From: Tetrahymena elliotti 4EA
Lineage: Eukaryota > Ciliophora > Oligohymenophorea > Hymenostomatida > Tetrahymenidae
Reading direction: 5' to 3'
Assembly (NCBI GenBank): GCA_000231825.2
Contig: JH720315.1
Coordinates: forward strand, 1,089,728-1,153,727
DNA length: 64,000 nucleotides
Shown here: piece after piece, positions 12,001 to 22,521 of the stretch
Layout: each line of letters opens with the position of its first letter
Numbering within the stretch: the stretch's first letter is position 1
Translations under genes and position numbers: made by a program
The notes under the pieces: model-generated
What the model saw: only the letters and a program-made list of their open reading frames with translations
Database searches by the model: none
What the model was told of the DNA's origin: nothing

Positions 12001-12868
12001 TGAATGCAAGAATATCATTGATTTGAATCTAAATTTATAGTAAAACTTATTTCATAGATAGCAAATATACAATTTTTTTCTTTGTTCTCAGATTTTTTCT
12101 CAGAATTAATTGTTTATTTTTAATGTTTCTAGTTCAAATTAAATCGGTGCTTAGGGTGCTAAAGATTTAGCAACAGAAATAGGGTAATGCAAGAATATCA
12201 CAAATTTGACTCTTGAATTAAAGTAAATCTTAACCAGAAGGAATAAGAGATATTTTTATCTCTTCTCAAAACGAATTAAATACAGCTCATCCATATTTAA
12301 AAAAAAACTAATTTCAATTTTTTTTAACTTATTTTTTTAATTTAAAGCTCAAACCAGATAGGTGATTAAGGAGTAAAAGATTTAGGCAAAGAAATAGCAT
12401 AATGTTAAAATATCGCAAGTTTAATGCTTCATTTAAGGTAAAATTTCATCATTAAACTAACCGTTTAGATAAGTTATTGAATAAATATAGAGTTTTGTAA
12501 TTATCTTGACAAAGCATCTTAAATATTAATGAAACCTTTTATTATTATTTCTTCAAAATAAATTAATTTTTTTATAAATTTAAAGTAAAAATAATATTGG
12601 AGAATCTAGCATAAAAGATTTAAGTGAAGGAATAGCTTAATGCAAAAAGATTACAACTTTGACACTTGAATTAGGGTAATTTAATTTTCGATTAATATTA
12701 TTACAAGCAAGTATTTATTTTTAATATAAAAACCATTTTTAATTTAAAAAATAAAGAAGAGTATACTTATTTACTTAAAAATTAAATTAAAATTTAATAA
12801 TTAATTAAAAGGCTTACCAAACATTAAAAGGAAGAATTTAAATAACTTTTTACAGATGTTATGTTTGA
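6060..12868 (+). CDS. Tandem kinase-like domains plus LRR protein
   Basis: I model one gene of 25 exons and 1,123 residues: 6060-6492, 6860-7051, 7104-7156, 7212-7268, 7321-7602, 7798-7854, 7947-8337, 8535-8723, 8775-8833, 8888-8965, 9021-9415, thirteen LRR exons (9469-12675) and 12856-12868. All phases agree. Kinase-like domain 1 (residues about 50-330) has HKDIRPQN at the catalytic loop, APE and DLFSMG motifs, but GLG where DFG belongs. Domain 2 (about 385-650) has a glycine loop, a VLKIQK lysine, an alpha-C Glu, HRDIKIDN, NFG in place of DFG, APE, and DSYSVG. Loss of the DFG aspartate in both predicts weak or no catalysis. LRRs fill the C-terminus. Domain 2 has no upstream ATG of its own, and a phase-0 intron (7603-7797) joins it to domain 1, so I favour one gene. 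Two genes remain possible. Confidence 0.8.
9469..12675 (+). repeat. Thirteen LRR exons, one repeat per exon
   Basis: Exons: 9469-9558, 9769-9861, 10015-10104, 10284-10373, 10430-10519, 10752-10841, 11141-11230, 11431-11520, 11664-11753, 11950-12039, 12133-12222, 12348-12437 and 12586-12675. Twelve are exactly 90 nt and one is 93. All begin and end in the same phase (phase 2). Each encodes the pattern S-N-Q-I-G-x-x-G-A-x-x-L-G-x-G-I-x-x-C-K-N-I-T-x-L-x-L-D-L, an RNase-inhibitor-like LRR. The symmetric phase means any repeat can be lost or gained without breaking the frame. Introns between them have diverged far more than the exons. Confidence 0.9.
10981..11070. mobile_element. 90-bp perfect foldback element with 6-bp duplication
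   Basis: Two 43-nt arms (10981-11023 and 11028-11070) are perfect reverse complements around the loop ATAA. The hexamer GCAATA directly flanks both sides (10975-10980 and 11071-11076), as a target-site duplication would. The arms are much richer in G+C than the surrounding intron. There is no coding capacity. This looks like a miniature foldback transposon inserted in the intron between LRR exons 6 and 7. The perfect arms suggest a recent insertion or selection for a hairpin. Confidence 0.8.
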
Positions 12869-13869
12869 AAAAGATTTAAAAGTATGCTATTATTTTAAAA
12901 TTTAAAATAAAATTAATTTATTTTTCTTTAAAATTAGCTGAAAATATATTGATAAAGTAGATACAAATTAATTATTAATGTACTTTAGTGAAATTATTTA
13001 ATTTATATATTTTTTTATTATTGTTAATATAATTTTTCTATATTCATTTTATTTTATCTCATTTATTATTTGTTTCAAAAGTTTATTCCATAATTTTTTT
13101 AAATAATTTTTTTAACAACATAATATTACGTTTTTATGTATTCTTAATAAAAATAAAGAATATTTGAAAGTTATCATAGGTATTTTAGCAAAAACTTTTT
13201 TTTATAAAAATTTAACAATAATTAAAATTTTAATTAATTTTATCAAATTTTTAATTTTAATTAATTATTAGAATAATTTTATCAATATTATTGGATTCCT
13301 TCCTACATACCTTTTTTGTGACATAAATGACTATATATTTTCTATTTTTCTTAATTATTTTTGAATGTTTATAGTCCTTATATTACAGTATTTTTTCTGT
13401 TTATGTTAAATTTGTCAGTTAAATTTTGTCCATTAAAAAATTTGTATTCTTTCTAATTTAAATACATAACTGATATTTCTAAAATGCTTTATATTCTCTA
13501 TCAATATCCTTTTAGAACTTAAATTGAATGTTAATTGATTAAAATAGAAACCTTAATAAACTTTTCAAAAAAATTTTGAAAAATATAAAAGAAATTGAAT
13601 TAATTTGGTCTTTTCTAAAAAAATTGACACATTAGTATTAATTTTAAAACTAAAATACAGTTTTTACATGTAGTGAGTGAACAAGCTTTAAAATATTCCA
13701 AAATAATAAAAAAAATTTCAAACAAAATCCAGTATATAAAAATGAATTGGGTATATTATTAGTTACTTAAATAGAATCTTTTTTCACACTGCAATCTTTA
13801 TATTTTGGAATATCTAGATTACGAATAGAATATTAGCAAATTAATTAATAGAAGAGAGTAAAAATAAAT
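12869..13869. other. Intergenic spacer between convergent genes
   Basis: The kinase-LRR gene and the small GTPase gene end toward each other across this 1-kb gap. It is nearly pure A+T. I see no open frame with domains and no RNA gene. Confidence 0.5.
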
Positions 13870-14423
13870 TCATTAAGTTTAGACAATAATGTCTAAAATT
13901 TTTTTTGTCAAATCTTCAACTCCAAAGCCTTTTAAAGTGCTTGTCTCAAAAAAATAAAATCCACTTTAGTTTGCTATTTCCAAACCTTCTTAATAGGAAA
14001 CCTCCCTTTTATGTTCTAAATCAGATTTATTACCAATCAAAATGATTATTGCATTATATTATCTGTTAGTACTATTCATAATTTCAAAGCTTATTCTATT
14101 AAAAGAAGCCCTCTCAGAAATGTCATATGCCATTATAATAAAATTAGAATTTAGAAGTCTTTTTCTAGCATTTTCAAATTTGTAAACCCAAAATGTATCA
14201 AACAGTTACAATATTATCTTTTAAGTATCCTTTTTAAAGATAGTTTATTAATACTTTGATGAAAAACAATATTTACTTTTTCAAATTGTTTAAATTCACA
14301 TTCAATCCACTGAATTGTACTCTTTTTGTGGTCAATAAAACATTCAAGCAAGGTAGTCTTTCCTATCTATGAATCTCCAAATATTACTACTTTTTGAGTT
14401 ATATAAGAATTTTTTTCTTGCAT
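13870..14423 (-). CDS. Divergent Rab/Ras-like small GTPase
   Basis: This protein has 168 residues in two exons (14423-14277 and 14229-13870) with a 47-nt phase-0 intron. It opens with beta-1 and a P-loop, VVIFGDSQIGKTTL (residues 12-25). Switch II should read DTAGQE but here it is LFDTFWVYKF. NKSD (G4) and ETSTLKG (G5-like) are present, and the fold length fits a bare G domain. Three features are unusual. The glycine and glutamine of switch II are missing, so hydrolysis is probably impaired. The switch I region is short. The C-terminus lacks a cysteine for prenylation, so ordinary Rab membrane anchoring is unlikely. Rab proteins direct vesicle traffic; whether this one does cannot be told from sequence. 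The TGA stop follows DIIVQTQ. The start is the first ATG before the P-loop. Confidence 0.85.
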
Positions 14424-15633
14424 TTCTCCGACCTAATCTTTGAAAAATTTATCTGGTAGATATTTTTAATAAAAAAATTAAAATAATCAATAGAAAATTA
14501 TTAATAAAAAATTGGAAAAACTTTATTAAATCCAGTGATATTAGAAATTATAAGAATTCATTAATCAAAATTTTGTTGCCAGAAATTGATAAAAGTAAAA
14601 ACAAAATAGTCAGTCATTCATGATAATTATTCTAAATTCTTTACTTTGACTGAAGAAATTTTAACAAAATAAAAAAATTTGTTTTCTTGCATCTCAAGAC
14701 AAACCTTTGAAAAATTCAATAGAATTAAGAAAATTCAAAGCACGTTATTAAAAAATTTGTATACTTTAGTTAATTAAGTAGTATTAGTAATGATTGGAAT
14801 TCATCAAATTATGTATCAAAATTTTGTGAGAAGGAATTATTAAATATAAAAAAATGATAGTCCTAATATCAAATTATTATAATCTGATAATTTTAAGTAC
14901 AATATTTAACATAAGAAATGAAATAATTATTTTAAAATAAAATCAATTATTTTTTTTTTGAAATGATAAAATTTGGTGATAATATATATTCTCATAAAAG
15001 AATTAGCAATTGAAATATCTATTTAGAATTTCTTTTAATTTAAATTAATGCCCTTAAAAAGATTTAAACATTTTAGATTACATAAACTTAATTAATTGGA
15101 TTGCATGGTAAAGCCTGCATTTTGATTAATATTTTGGATTTTTAGCTATTTCTAAACAATTAATAAAGATTGAAGAACCATTCAAAATTGACAATAATTG
15201 ATAAATAGTTAATAATTATTATTTATTTTAAATAAACAGTCTTTCATTGGTTAATAATAATAATAATAGGGAGATCTTACTTACTTTTTTTGCAGACAAG
15301 AAATTAATTTATTTTGATATTAAAATAAAACTTGAAAAAATAGATTAAAAAATAAAAATATTCTAAAAAACAAAACAGAGTCTTGAATAAAATAAAAAAT
15401 ATGATTGTAATAATAAAAACTCTTCTTCTAAAAATATTTTTGATAGTTTTCTAGTAAACAGATAATATCTAACTTTTCTAAAAATTTAATGCAGAGCATA
15501 TCTTTTCTAGATTGTTTTTAATATGCAGCTTTTAAAATAATCAAATATTTTTAAAATAAACAAATTAATTATCAGATTAGTATTTATACATTAATTTAGG
15601 AATATTTAGTTAATCAAAAATTAAAAATTAGGA
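14424..15633. other. Intergenic spacer between divergent genes
   Basis: This 1.2-kb AT-rich gap lies between the 5' ends of the GTPase gene and the acidic-protein gene and should include both promoters. I see no coding frame with domain support and no recognisable motif. Confidence 0.5.
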
Positions 15634-16463
15634 ATGATCAATTTTGCAGAAGAACTTGAAAAGTAGATGAAGGCTGGTGAAGACCAAGGAGCCAATCATA
15701 CTACTAAAGAATATAAGCTAGCAGAAGGAATATATTTTACTGATTTTCGTTCAGCCAAAGCATAATAAGCTTAAACAACATGTTTTGAGATTTAAGAAAA
15801 CTAGTAAATATAATTTAATTTATAAAAAAAATAAGATTAATATTGTAAATTGGAAATAGAAAAAAGAATTATGTTCCTCCTAAAGAGCCAATTATTCTAG
15901 AGGCGGACTTTAAAGAGTTTTAAAAAAGAATAGATAAGATGAAAGAATCAATACAAGGTAATTTTAGTTTTAGATTTTAGAAAGAAAGTTGTATCATTCT
16001 ATTTATAAATTTAGAAATTAAATCAATTGATGATTGGTAAAGTGATAGAGATTTTAGAGATGCCATTGAAGAAGATTATGCAGCAATAACCAGCAATTAT
16101 AATAAACAATTAGCAATTTTATAAAAGTTTAAAGAAATCGATCCTTGTTGTGATGCTTTGAAAAAGAATGCAAGAGAAGAAATAGAAGAAGCTCTTAAAG
16201 AAAATAAATTATAAGAAAGTGCATTCTTACTTGAAATATATGGTTTATAACCTAAATAATAGTAAGAAATGGAAATAGAGCAAGTAAATAATAAATAGAA
16301 TGAAGCAAAACCAACTTAATAAGAAAAAGATAGTTAATAATAGTAATAGATTGAAGAATTAGAAGATGATGATATTTTAAGCATATAAGATCAACTAAAC
16401 AAGCAAAAACTAGATTCTAATAAGTAAAAACCTGATGATGAAGATGAAGGTGTCTTCTTGTGA
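15634..16463 (+). CDS. Acidic Gln-rich hypothetical protein
   Basis: I do not recognise this 238-residue protein. It has three exons (15634-15803, 15860-15957, 16015-16463) with consistent phases and a TGA stop. Residues 1-60 are mixed and polar. About 62-150 are predicted helical and charged, with heptad-like patches (e.g. FKEFQKRIDKMKESIQ). About 165-225 are dominated by Gln and Glu, many of the Gln encoded by TAA or TAG. The tail is strongly acidic and ends in DDEDEGVFL. There is no signal peptide or membrane segment, so a soluble, possibly nuclear protein is likely (inference). Both introns are needed to keep a charged, protein-like reading, and splice sites are canonical. It has no obvious functional link to its neighbours. 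Confidence 0.75.
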
Positions 16464-17788
16464 AATTAATGAAATAATACAATAATTAAATCATTTTTAT
16501 AGTAAATAAAATATTTATATTTTTTATCTTAATTTTGCATTATGAATGAATATGATAAAATATATTATGATTAAAAATAAATTAATTAATTCAATATCGA
16601 TAATAAAAGTATGATGTCAGGTCATCTTTTTTTTTTGCTAATAGATGAAAAATATCTTAATTTTGATATACATGAGCAAATTATATACGAAAAGTTATTA
16701 TTGATTTTGATTGAAATAAATAATATTTATTTCTGTTTGTGAAAAAGAATGATAAATATTTAATGGTTAAAAAGAGAATGGTAGAGTTTTGATCATATTA
16801 AATTCTAGAATGATTAACAAAATAAAAAAATAATTAATGAGTAACTAACTAATTGAAAATGATAAGAAAAAATGTTCTTAAAAATGAGAAAAAGAAGCAT
16901 TTTTAAAATGAGAAGGATAAAATTTGATTTTGATTATATTACGGTAACTTTTTAATGAATAAATAACATAAAAATATTGTTTTATGTTAAGATAATTAAT
17001 TGATTTATGAAATAAAATATATTAAGCCTTCTTATTTTAATTTTTATTTGTAAGGTATTTCTATATAACTAAAAAAGATTACAAAGCCAATTATTTTAGA
17101 TTAATGATAATTTTTTAATACTAAATCTTCAGTATTTATTTTAAATACTCAGATTGTCAATTCTTTCTATCTTTCAGTGGATTAAGTTAGGGAAATCTTA
17201 TTTCATTTTTTGATACAAATTAGGGTGTGATATTCTCAATATATCAGATACAGTTTAATTAAGCTTTTTTTTATTAATAATAAATCATTGATTTTAAATT
17301 TTTTATTTATTTTATATTCTAATTTTAATAAAGTTTCATGAATATCTTCAATCAATAAACATAATGAAGTGAAACAATTCTCTTAAAATAATAAATTTGC
17401 TATCTTTAGAGATACCTTTCATTATTATTGAAATATATAAGTGACTAGATCTATTTATATTACTTTAATTAATTCATGCTTTGTTCCTGGTTTTTTCTTT
17501 TCAAATGCTTTAATTTTTTTTGGGGCGTGGACTATCAAGGGCGTGGTTTTTAGAGTAGAAAAATATGAAGAGTAAAAAATTTTGAGTGTTTTATTTAAGA
17601 TTATCTTAATTAAATTGGAGATTTGTCTTAAAATATGAAAAAGTGTATTTATACATTTGTTTATTCATTTATTGATTGGTTTTGTAGGGTGAAATAGAGT
17701 TTGAGAGTAACTCATAATTAGAATAGAAAGATACTTAAAAACTTTATTTAAATTTCAGAATAGGATTTAGTTAGATAGAAGATCTTAC
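16464..17788. other. AT-rich spacer with a GC-rich doublet
   Basis: No domain-bearing frame is visible. The striking element is a pair of GGGCGTGG octamers near 17523-17546. The left two-thirds may include the 3' flank of the acidic-protein gene. The right end may contain further short 3' exons of the ankyrin gene that I could not define: a GTAAGA donor follows its last sure exon. Confidence 0.4.
17523..17546 (+). promoter_or_regulatory. Paired GGGCGTGG motif
   Basis: Two identical octamers, GGGCGTGG, start 16 bp apart (17523-17530 and 17539-17546) in otherwise almost pure A+T sequence. The same core GGGCGT also occurs at about 8477 in a GC-rich intron of the kinase-LRR gene. Zinc-finger factors of the KLF/Sp1 type bind such GT/CACCC boxes in animals. 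A regulatory role here is only inferred from the repetition and composition. Confidence 0.3.
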
Positions 17789-18788
17789 TGAATTTTTGAT
17801 GTTTGTATTGGCATTATGTTGGAGGAGGAAAGTAACTGCTTTTTACTGATTAAATTGGGCTGCCTTCATAAGTGGAGTCTCATTACCCTATTTTAAATTA
17901 AATAATTTTCAATTTATTCTAATTTTTCCTTTTTCTTTGCTTTTGTTATCAATATATTTTTGCTTTGCTTTTCTTCGAAATCTATGAAAAAAGTATCTCT
18001 AAAAAACTATTTCTTATGATTTTTGCTTATTCATTCATAACTTGCATCAATTTATGTGGGCTATCTTATATTTTATTATTTTATATTGCCTAGACTTAAG
18101 CTTAAGAAAGTAAATCTAACTTGTACAATGTCATGCTATGTTTAGAATGAAGTTTCTTTTTATAATTTAGATTGATGGCTAAGATCAGAAATTAATTTGA
18201 TAAAGAAGAGCAGCAAAGAAAAAGATTATGAAGATAAGAAGGCTTACCAAAGTAACTGCATTTATATTGGCACCATTTTGAATAAGAACCTTAATTGTAT
18301 CAACATTACCACTCATAGCTGCATAATGTAAGGGTGTTCTGTCATTCTATTTGTTTTGATAGAGTTTTTTAAAATGTGATCAAAAATACTTAAATTCATG
18401 AGTAGAAAAAACATCAGAAAATGAATGAAAAAGTCTAAGAAATTACAATATCCTTGATGTCTACTTATGGCTTTTATTGGAAAAGACCTTAAACAATATT
18501 TGATCTGCCAAATTGAGAGTTTATGTGCAAAAGAGATAACTTCAAGTAAGGATTTACATAGTTATTGATATCATAATTAGGAAAGTTTTAATAAAGTTAA
18601 TTAATTAATTTGGCAACATCTTTTTCTTATGTTTCAGCCTTGCTCAAATGTTCCCAAATAGTTTTATTAACGTTCTATATTTTTATAAAAATGCATAATT
18701 TATATATTTTCAAGTATTCTCATTGGGATATTTCTTTATAAGGATTAAATATTCTATGCGCTTCTTTTGTAATGGCTTCTTTTTGCAT
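17789..18788 (-). CDS. Ankyrin-repeat protein with interrupted 5' end
   Basis: Three exons are clear: one reaching down to 18447 (upper limit uncertain), 18346-18248 and 17887-17789. The last two are exactly 99 nt, phase 0, and each encodes one ankyrin repeat. They contain DRTPLHYAAMSGNVDTIKVL and NETPLMKAAQFNQQKAVTFL. The first exon carries a related half-repeat (LKLSLLHINSQFGRSN). Ankyrin repeats bind partner proteins, so a scaffold role is likely, but the partner is unknown. The frame upstream of the first exon runs back to an ATG at 18788, with one in-frame TGA at 18722-18720. No GT donor exists between them to splice it out. Either the true start lies elsewhere, the gene is damaged, or TGA is decoded. 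The 3' end is also open: a GTAAGA donor follows the last repeat. Confidence 0.6.
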
Positions 18789-21700
18789 TGATAATTACTC
18801 ACTGTTCGTTTTATCTTTGTCAAATATTTTTTTTGCACAAATTATTTTCTTTAATAAATGGAAATAGTTTGTCTAAAAATGATTTTTTTCCTATAAGCCA
18901 TCTATTTTTCGCTAAAGAAAGACCTAAAAAAGTAATGCTAGTGAATCAATTTATCTCAAAAAAGAGTATCCCTTTAAAGAATAAAAAATTTTGCCTAAAA
19001 ATTACCTTTAATTATTGTGGATCCATCTTTATTCAATATTAATTACTAAAAATATTAGCTGCTTGTTTTTTATTTTTGATGATTAAAAAGCAAAAAATAA
19101 TTAGTTTTTTTTGTTTCTTGTTTAATTACTTATTAATTTTTTTCTTTGAATTTTTATTATCTTTATTTTATTACTTTTTTATTTTTGAAACAAGTTTATC
19201 TATTTATCCAATGAATCTTCAAATTATTGCGTATTAAAATTTATTCACAACATGATAATTGAGCATTCAAAATAAAAAAAATTAACTTTGCTACCATTAT
19301 AAAAACATCTAAATCCTTAAGTACTTTATGTCGAAGCTACTGAAAAGTTATCAAACCATCAAAAGAATCCCATTTAATTATAAATAAAATATTTGTTTAA
19401 CCAAAATAAACAAACTCACTTAATTATCTTCTCATTTATTCATTCATTAACCCAATCTATAAGTTTTTTGAATTATTTATTCATTCAGTTTTACTTACTT
19501 TCTTAATTCTTAATTTAGTTAGTATTGATTGTTTTTTTTCTCAAGCAAAAAATAACCTCAACTTAATGTTTGTTTATTGATTATCAGAATGAAAGACAAA
19601 AAATAAAGAATATTGAATCCATCAAGCAATATTAAAATGGTCATATTAAATATTATTCCAGTTAGGTATAAATAAGTTAAAATTTAATAAATAGTTACAT
19701 CCAAACTGAAATCAACATTACTAAAATTTCTTGAATAAGCATTCAGTAAAATTTTAAATTTCTTTGCTAAATATTTTCTATTTTATCTTTTTGGAAAATT
19801 GCTATGTAAATTTGATTTGTAATTTAATCAATCTATTTTAACTATATTCTAACTTAATACATGCTTATTTAATACAAACTCTTTCAATCTGATAATTAAT
19901 TTATCATAATTTTAATATAAAATTTGTTTATTAGATATGAAAAAATTCATTCATCTTTAGACAAATCAGATATATTTAGCTTTAAAATATTTTCATGGAA
20001 ATAAAGCTAGAAGATATTTTTAAATCACTAAAAGATATTTTAAGTGTCATTCATCTATTTTGTAAATTAATTAAGAAAATTGTAAAATTTAAGTAGATAT
20101 TTCAATAAAAGTTAAAATAGTAAAATTAATAAAGTATTTTGATAAATACTGAATGTAACTATTTTGATCTTTCATTCTATAAATAAATATTATTTAAAGC
20201 TATATAACAAATAAATCTCATTAAAAATTTAAAAATAAATTTAAAACTTCTAAAATATTTATAAAAATTCACTAAAATAAAATGTAATTCTAAAGTATCA
20301 TTCATTTTTTGTTTATTATTTCCTGCATTTAATTCAACCATATAGAAAAGAATCTGCAGGTAAATTTTCAAATTAATTTTAAAATAGAAAGGAAATAAAA
20401 AGATAGACAAATGTGCTTATTATTTCATCTTCAAATTTAAAATGATAAATATCTTTCTATCATAATTAAAGAGATCTTACTTAGGTTTATATCAAAAAAG
20501 CTAAGTTGATTAAAATAAAATTATCAATAACTATTCTAGTTTAGTAAAACTGTTTTCTTTTTATAATAAGTATGTTATTCCTTATCTCAAATTAAATGAA
20601 ATTTCCACAAATCAAAACAAAAATAGTAAATGAATAAGATCTTTAAATTTGCTTTAATTTTTCAAAATAAAATTTCAAATAGATTTTATGACTGAAAAAG
20701 GCAAATTCATTTTATTATACTATTAAAACTTAAAAAACTGAACAAAAAACTATTCAAATAAAAGAATCTAATAGCTAATTTACTAAAATATAATTTAATT
20801 AATTTTAAATTTAATGTGCTTGTTTAAGAGAAATTAATGATTATCATTAATTAAAAATATTAAACACATAGTTATTTTCTTTAAATTGTATTTATTTTTT
20901 TACACAAAATAAAATAACTCCTCTTAATCAATTTTAAATTTATGTATTTTATTAAAAATTCCAACAAAAAAAAATAAAAATTTAAATCTTATTCATTAAA
21001 AAATATTTAATAGGCTAGAATTTTATTGAATGATTATTTATGTATTAAATATTTTTATTTTAAAAATAAAGTAGATTTTACATTCTCATTTTTAAAAAAA
21101 TATTTATAATTTTTTACATTTAATTTAGTCATTAAGAGCTATTTTAAACTGAATCCATTTTTTAAAAATATTTAATTGAATTATTTATTCAATAATTCTG
21201 TTTATTCAAAAATTAAATACAGAGTTATATAAATGGTAGAACAATTAATTTTAAGAAGAAAATATTTACAAAAATAAGAAATACTTTGGTTTTTTAATTG
21301 AAATTAAGGATGTTTTTTAATATTTAGGAGAAAAATCATATTTCAAAAAGAAATTCAAAGATATTTTTTTAATTTGTTGGCTGATTATCCTTGACATTAT
21401 TTTTGTTCTGATTTTTTAAACATTATTAAAGACTTTTTGTGAAATTATATAATTAAAATAGATTTTGGATTGTTAAAGTAAATATAAGAGTAAATATATT
21501 TTTATAAATTTGTAAAATATAAAGTTGTTTTTAAAAATAGTTGAAGATTGTTGGAGTATTTTTTATGATAAGTTAGAGAGAGATAAATGAAAGTATTTAA
21601 AATGGAAATCAAATAAATTATGTCATTTACAATATAAAGAAAATTATGAGAAAGTAAAATAAATAAATGCGCATTTATGAATAATTTAATAAAAAATAAA

Positions 21701-22521
21701 ATAGAGTAAAGAGGTTTTTATTCTTTGAAACTTCTCTAAGAGGAAAATTAGATTAATAATAAATTAATTTGATATATGATTGGTAAAAATTATTTAAATT
21801 TGTTTTTATATAATATTATTAAAATTTTGTGGACAGATGATTATTGTTTATTAGATTATTTAAAACAAGAAAAATCATAATCTATTTAAGTATTTCCTTA
21901 TTCTTTTATTAGGGATACTAAAAGAAATAATTAAAAAAGCTAAATTTGTTTTTATTTGATTGAATTTTTTTGATGTTAAATAATATTATTCATATTTGTT
22001 GGATTTCTACGGATGACACATATATACTATTGGATGCTTCTCATTTGAATTGATTGGATTGAAGAGTGTTGTTTGTTTGAATGAGATGCACAAACTAATT
22101 TAGAAAGAAAAACACTGAAAAATTAATTAGCTCAACCAAAATTTTTGAGTTAAATTCTGTATTTGATTAGAAAAAAATATAATTAAAAACTAATAAAAAG
22201 ATAAGAAAAATAGGAATTTAATTCTTAATACTATCATATTCAATTAAGTTAAAAAAATAAGCAAGCAAAGAAGCAGTGTATTCATTCAACAAGCTTTGAA
22301 TTGTAAAACCAGCTCTAAAAAACTAGAATTTGAAGACAAAACTCTTTCTAAACAATAAAATATCTGAAAAAATTCTTTCATAGTTTAAATAGCTAAAGCC
22401 TTTAAATTATTTCTGTCATTTTATCTTAAAAAATAACTATCTTAGGCAAACTACATTACTTACAAATTTAAAATCTAAGGACGACTCTCTCTGTAATCAT
22501 AAAAAAATATTCTGAAAATAA
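18789..22521. other. 3.7-kb AT-rich intergenic region
   Basis: Nothing here has domain support on either strand. Short frames occur at 18788-19042 (+) and 20177-20410 (-), but they are low-complexity products of A+T bias. At about 21260-21590 (+) a longer frame contains a hydrophobic stretch (LICWLIILDIIFVLIF), but its only nearby ATG is out of frame. The right end should hold the promoter of the lipid-enzyme gene. Confidence 0.5.

Noticed and set aside
18788..20410. Short frames at 18788-19042 (+) and 20177-20410 (-)
   Set aside because: Low-complexity Phe/Ile/Lys-rich frames typical of AT-rich intergenic DNA; no domains.
21233..21590. Membrane-protein-like frame after an ATG at 21233
   Set aside because: On careful reading the ATG frame ends after 22 codons; the hydrophobic frame has no start codon or supported splice.
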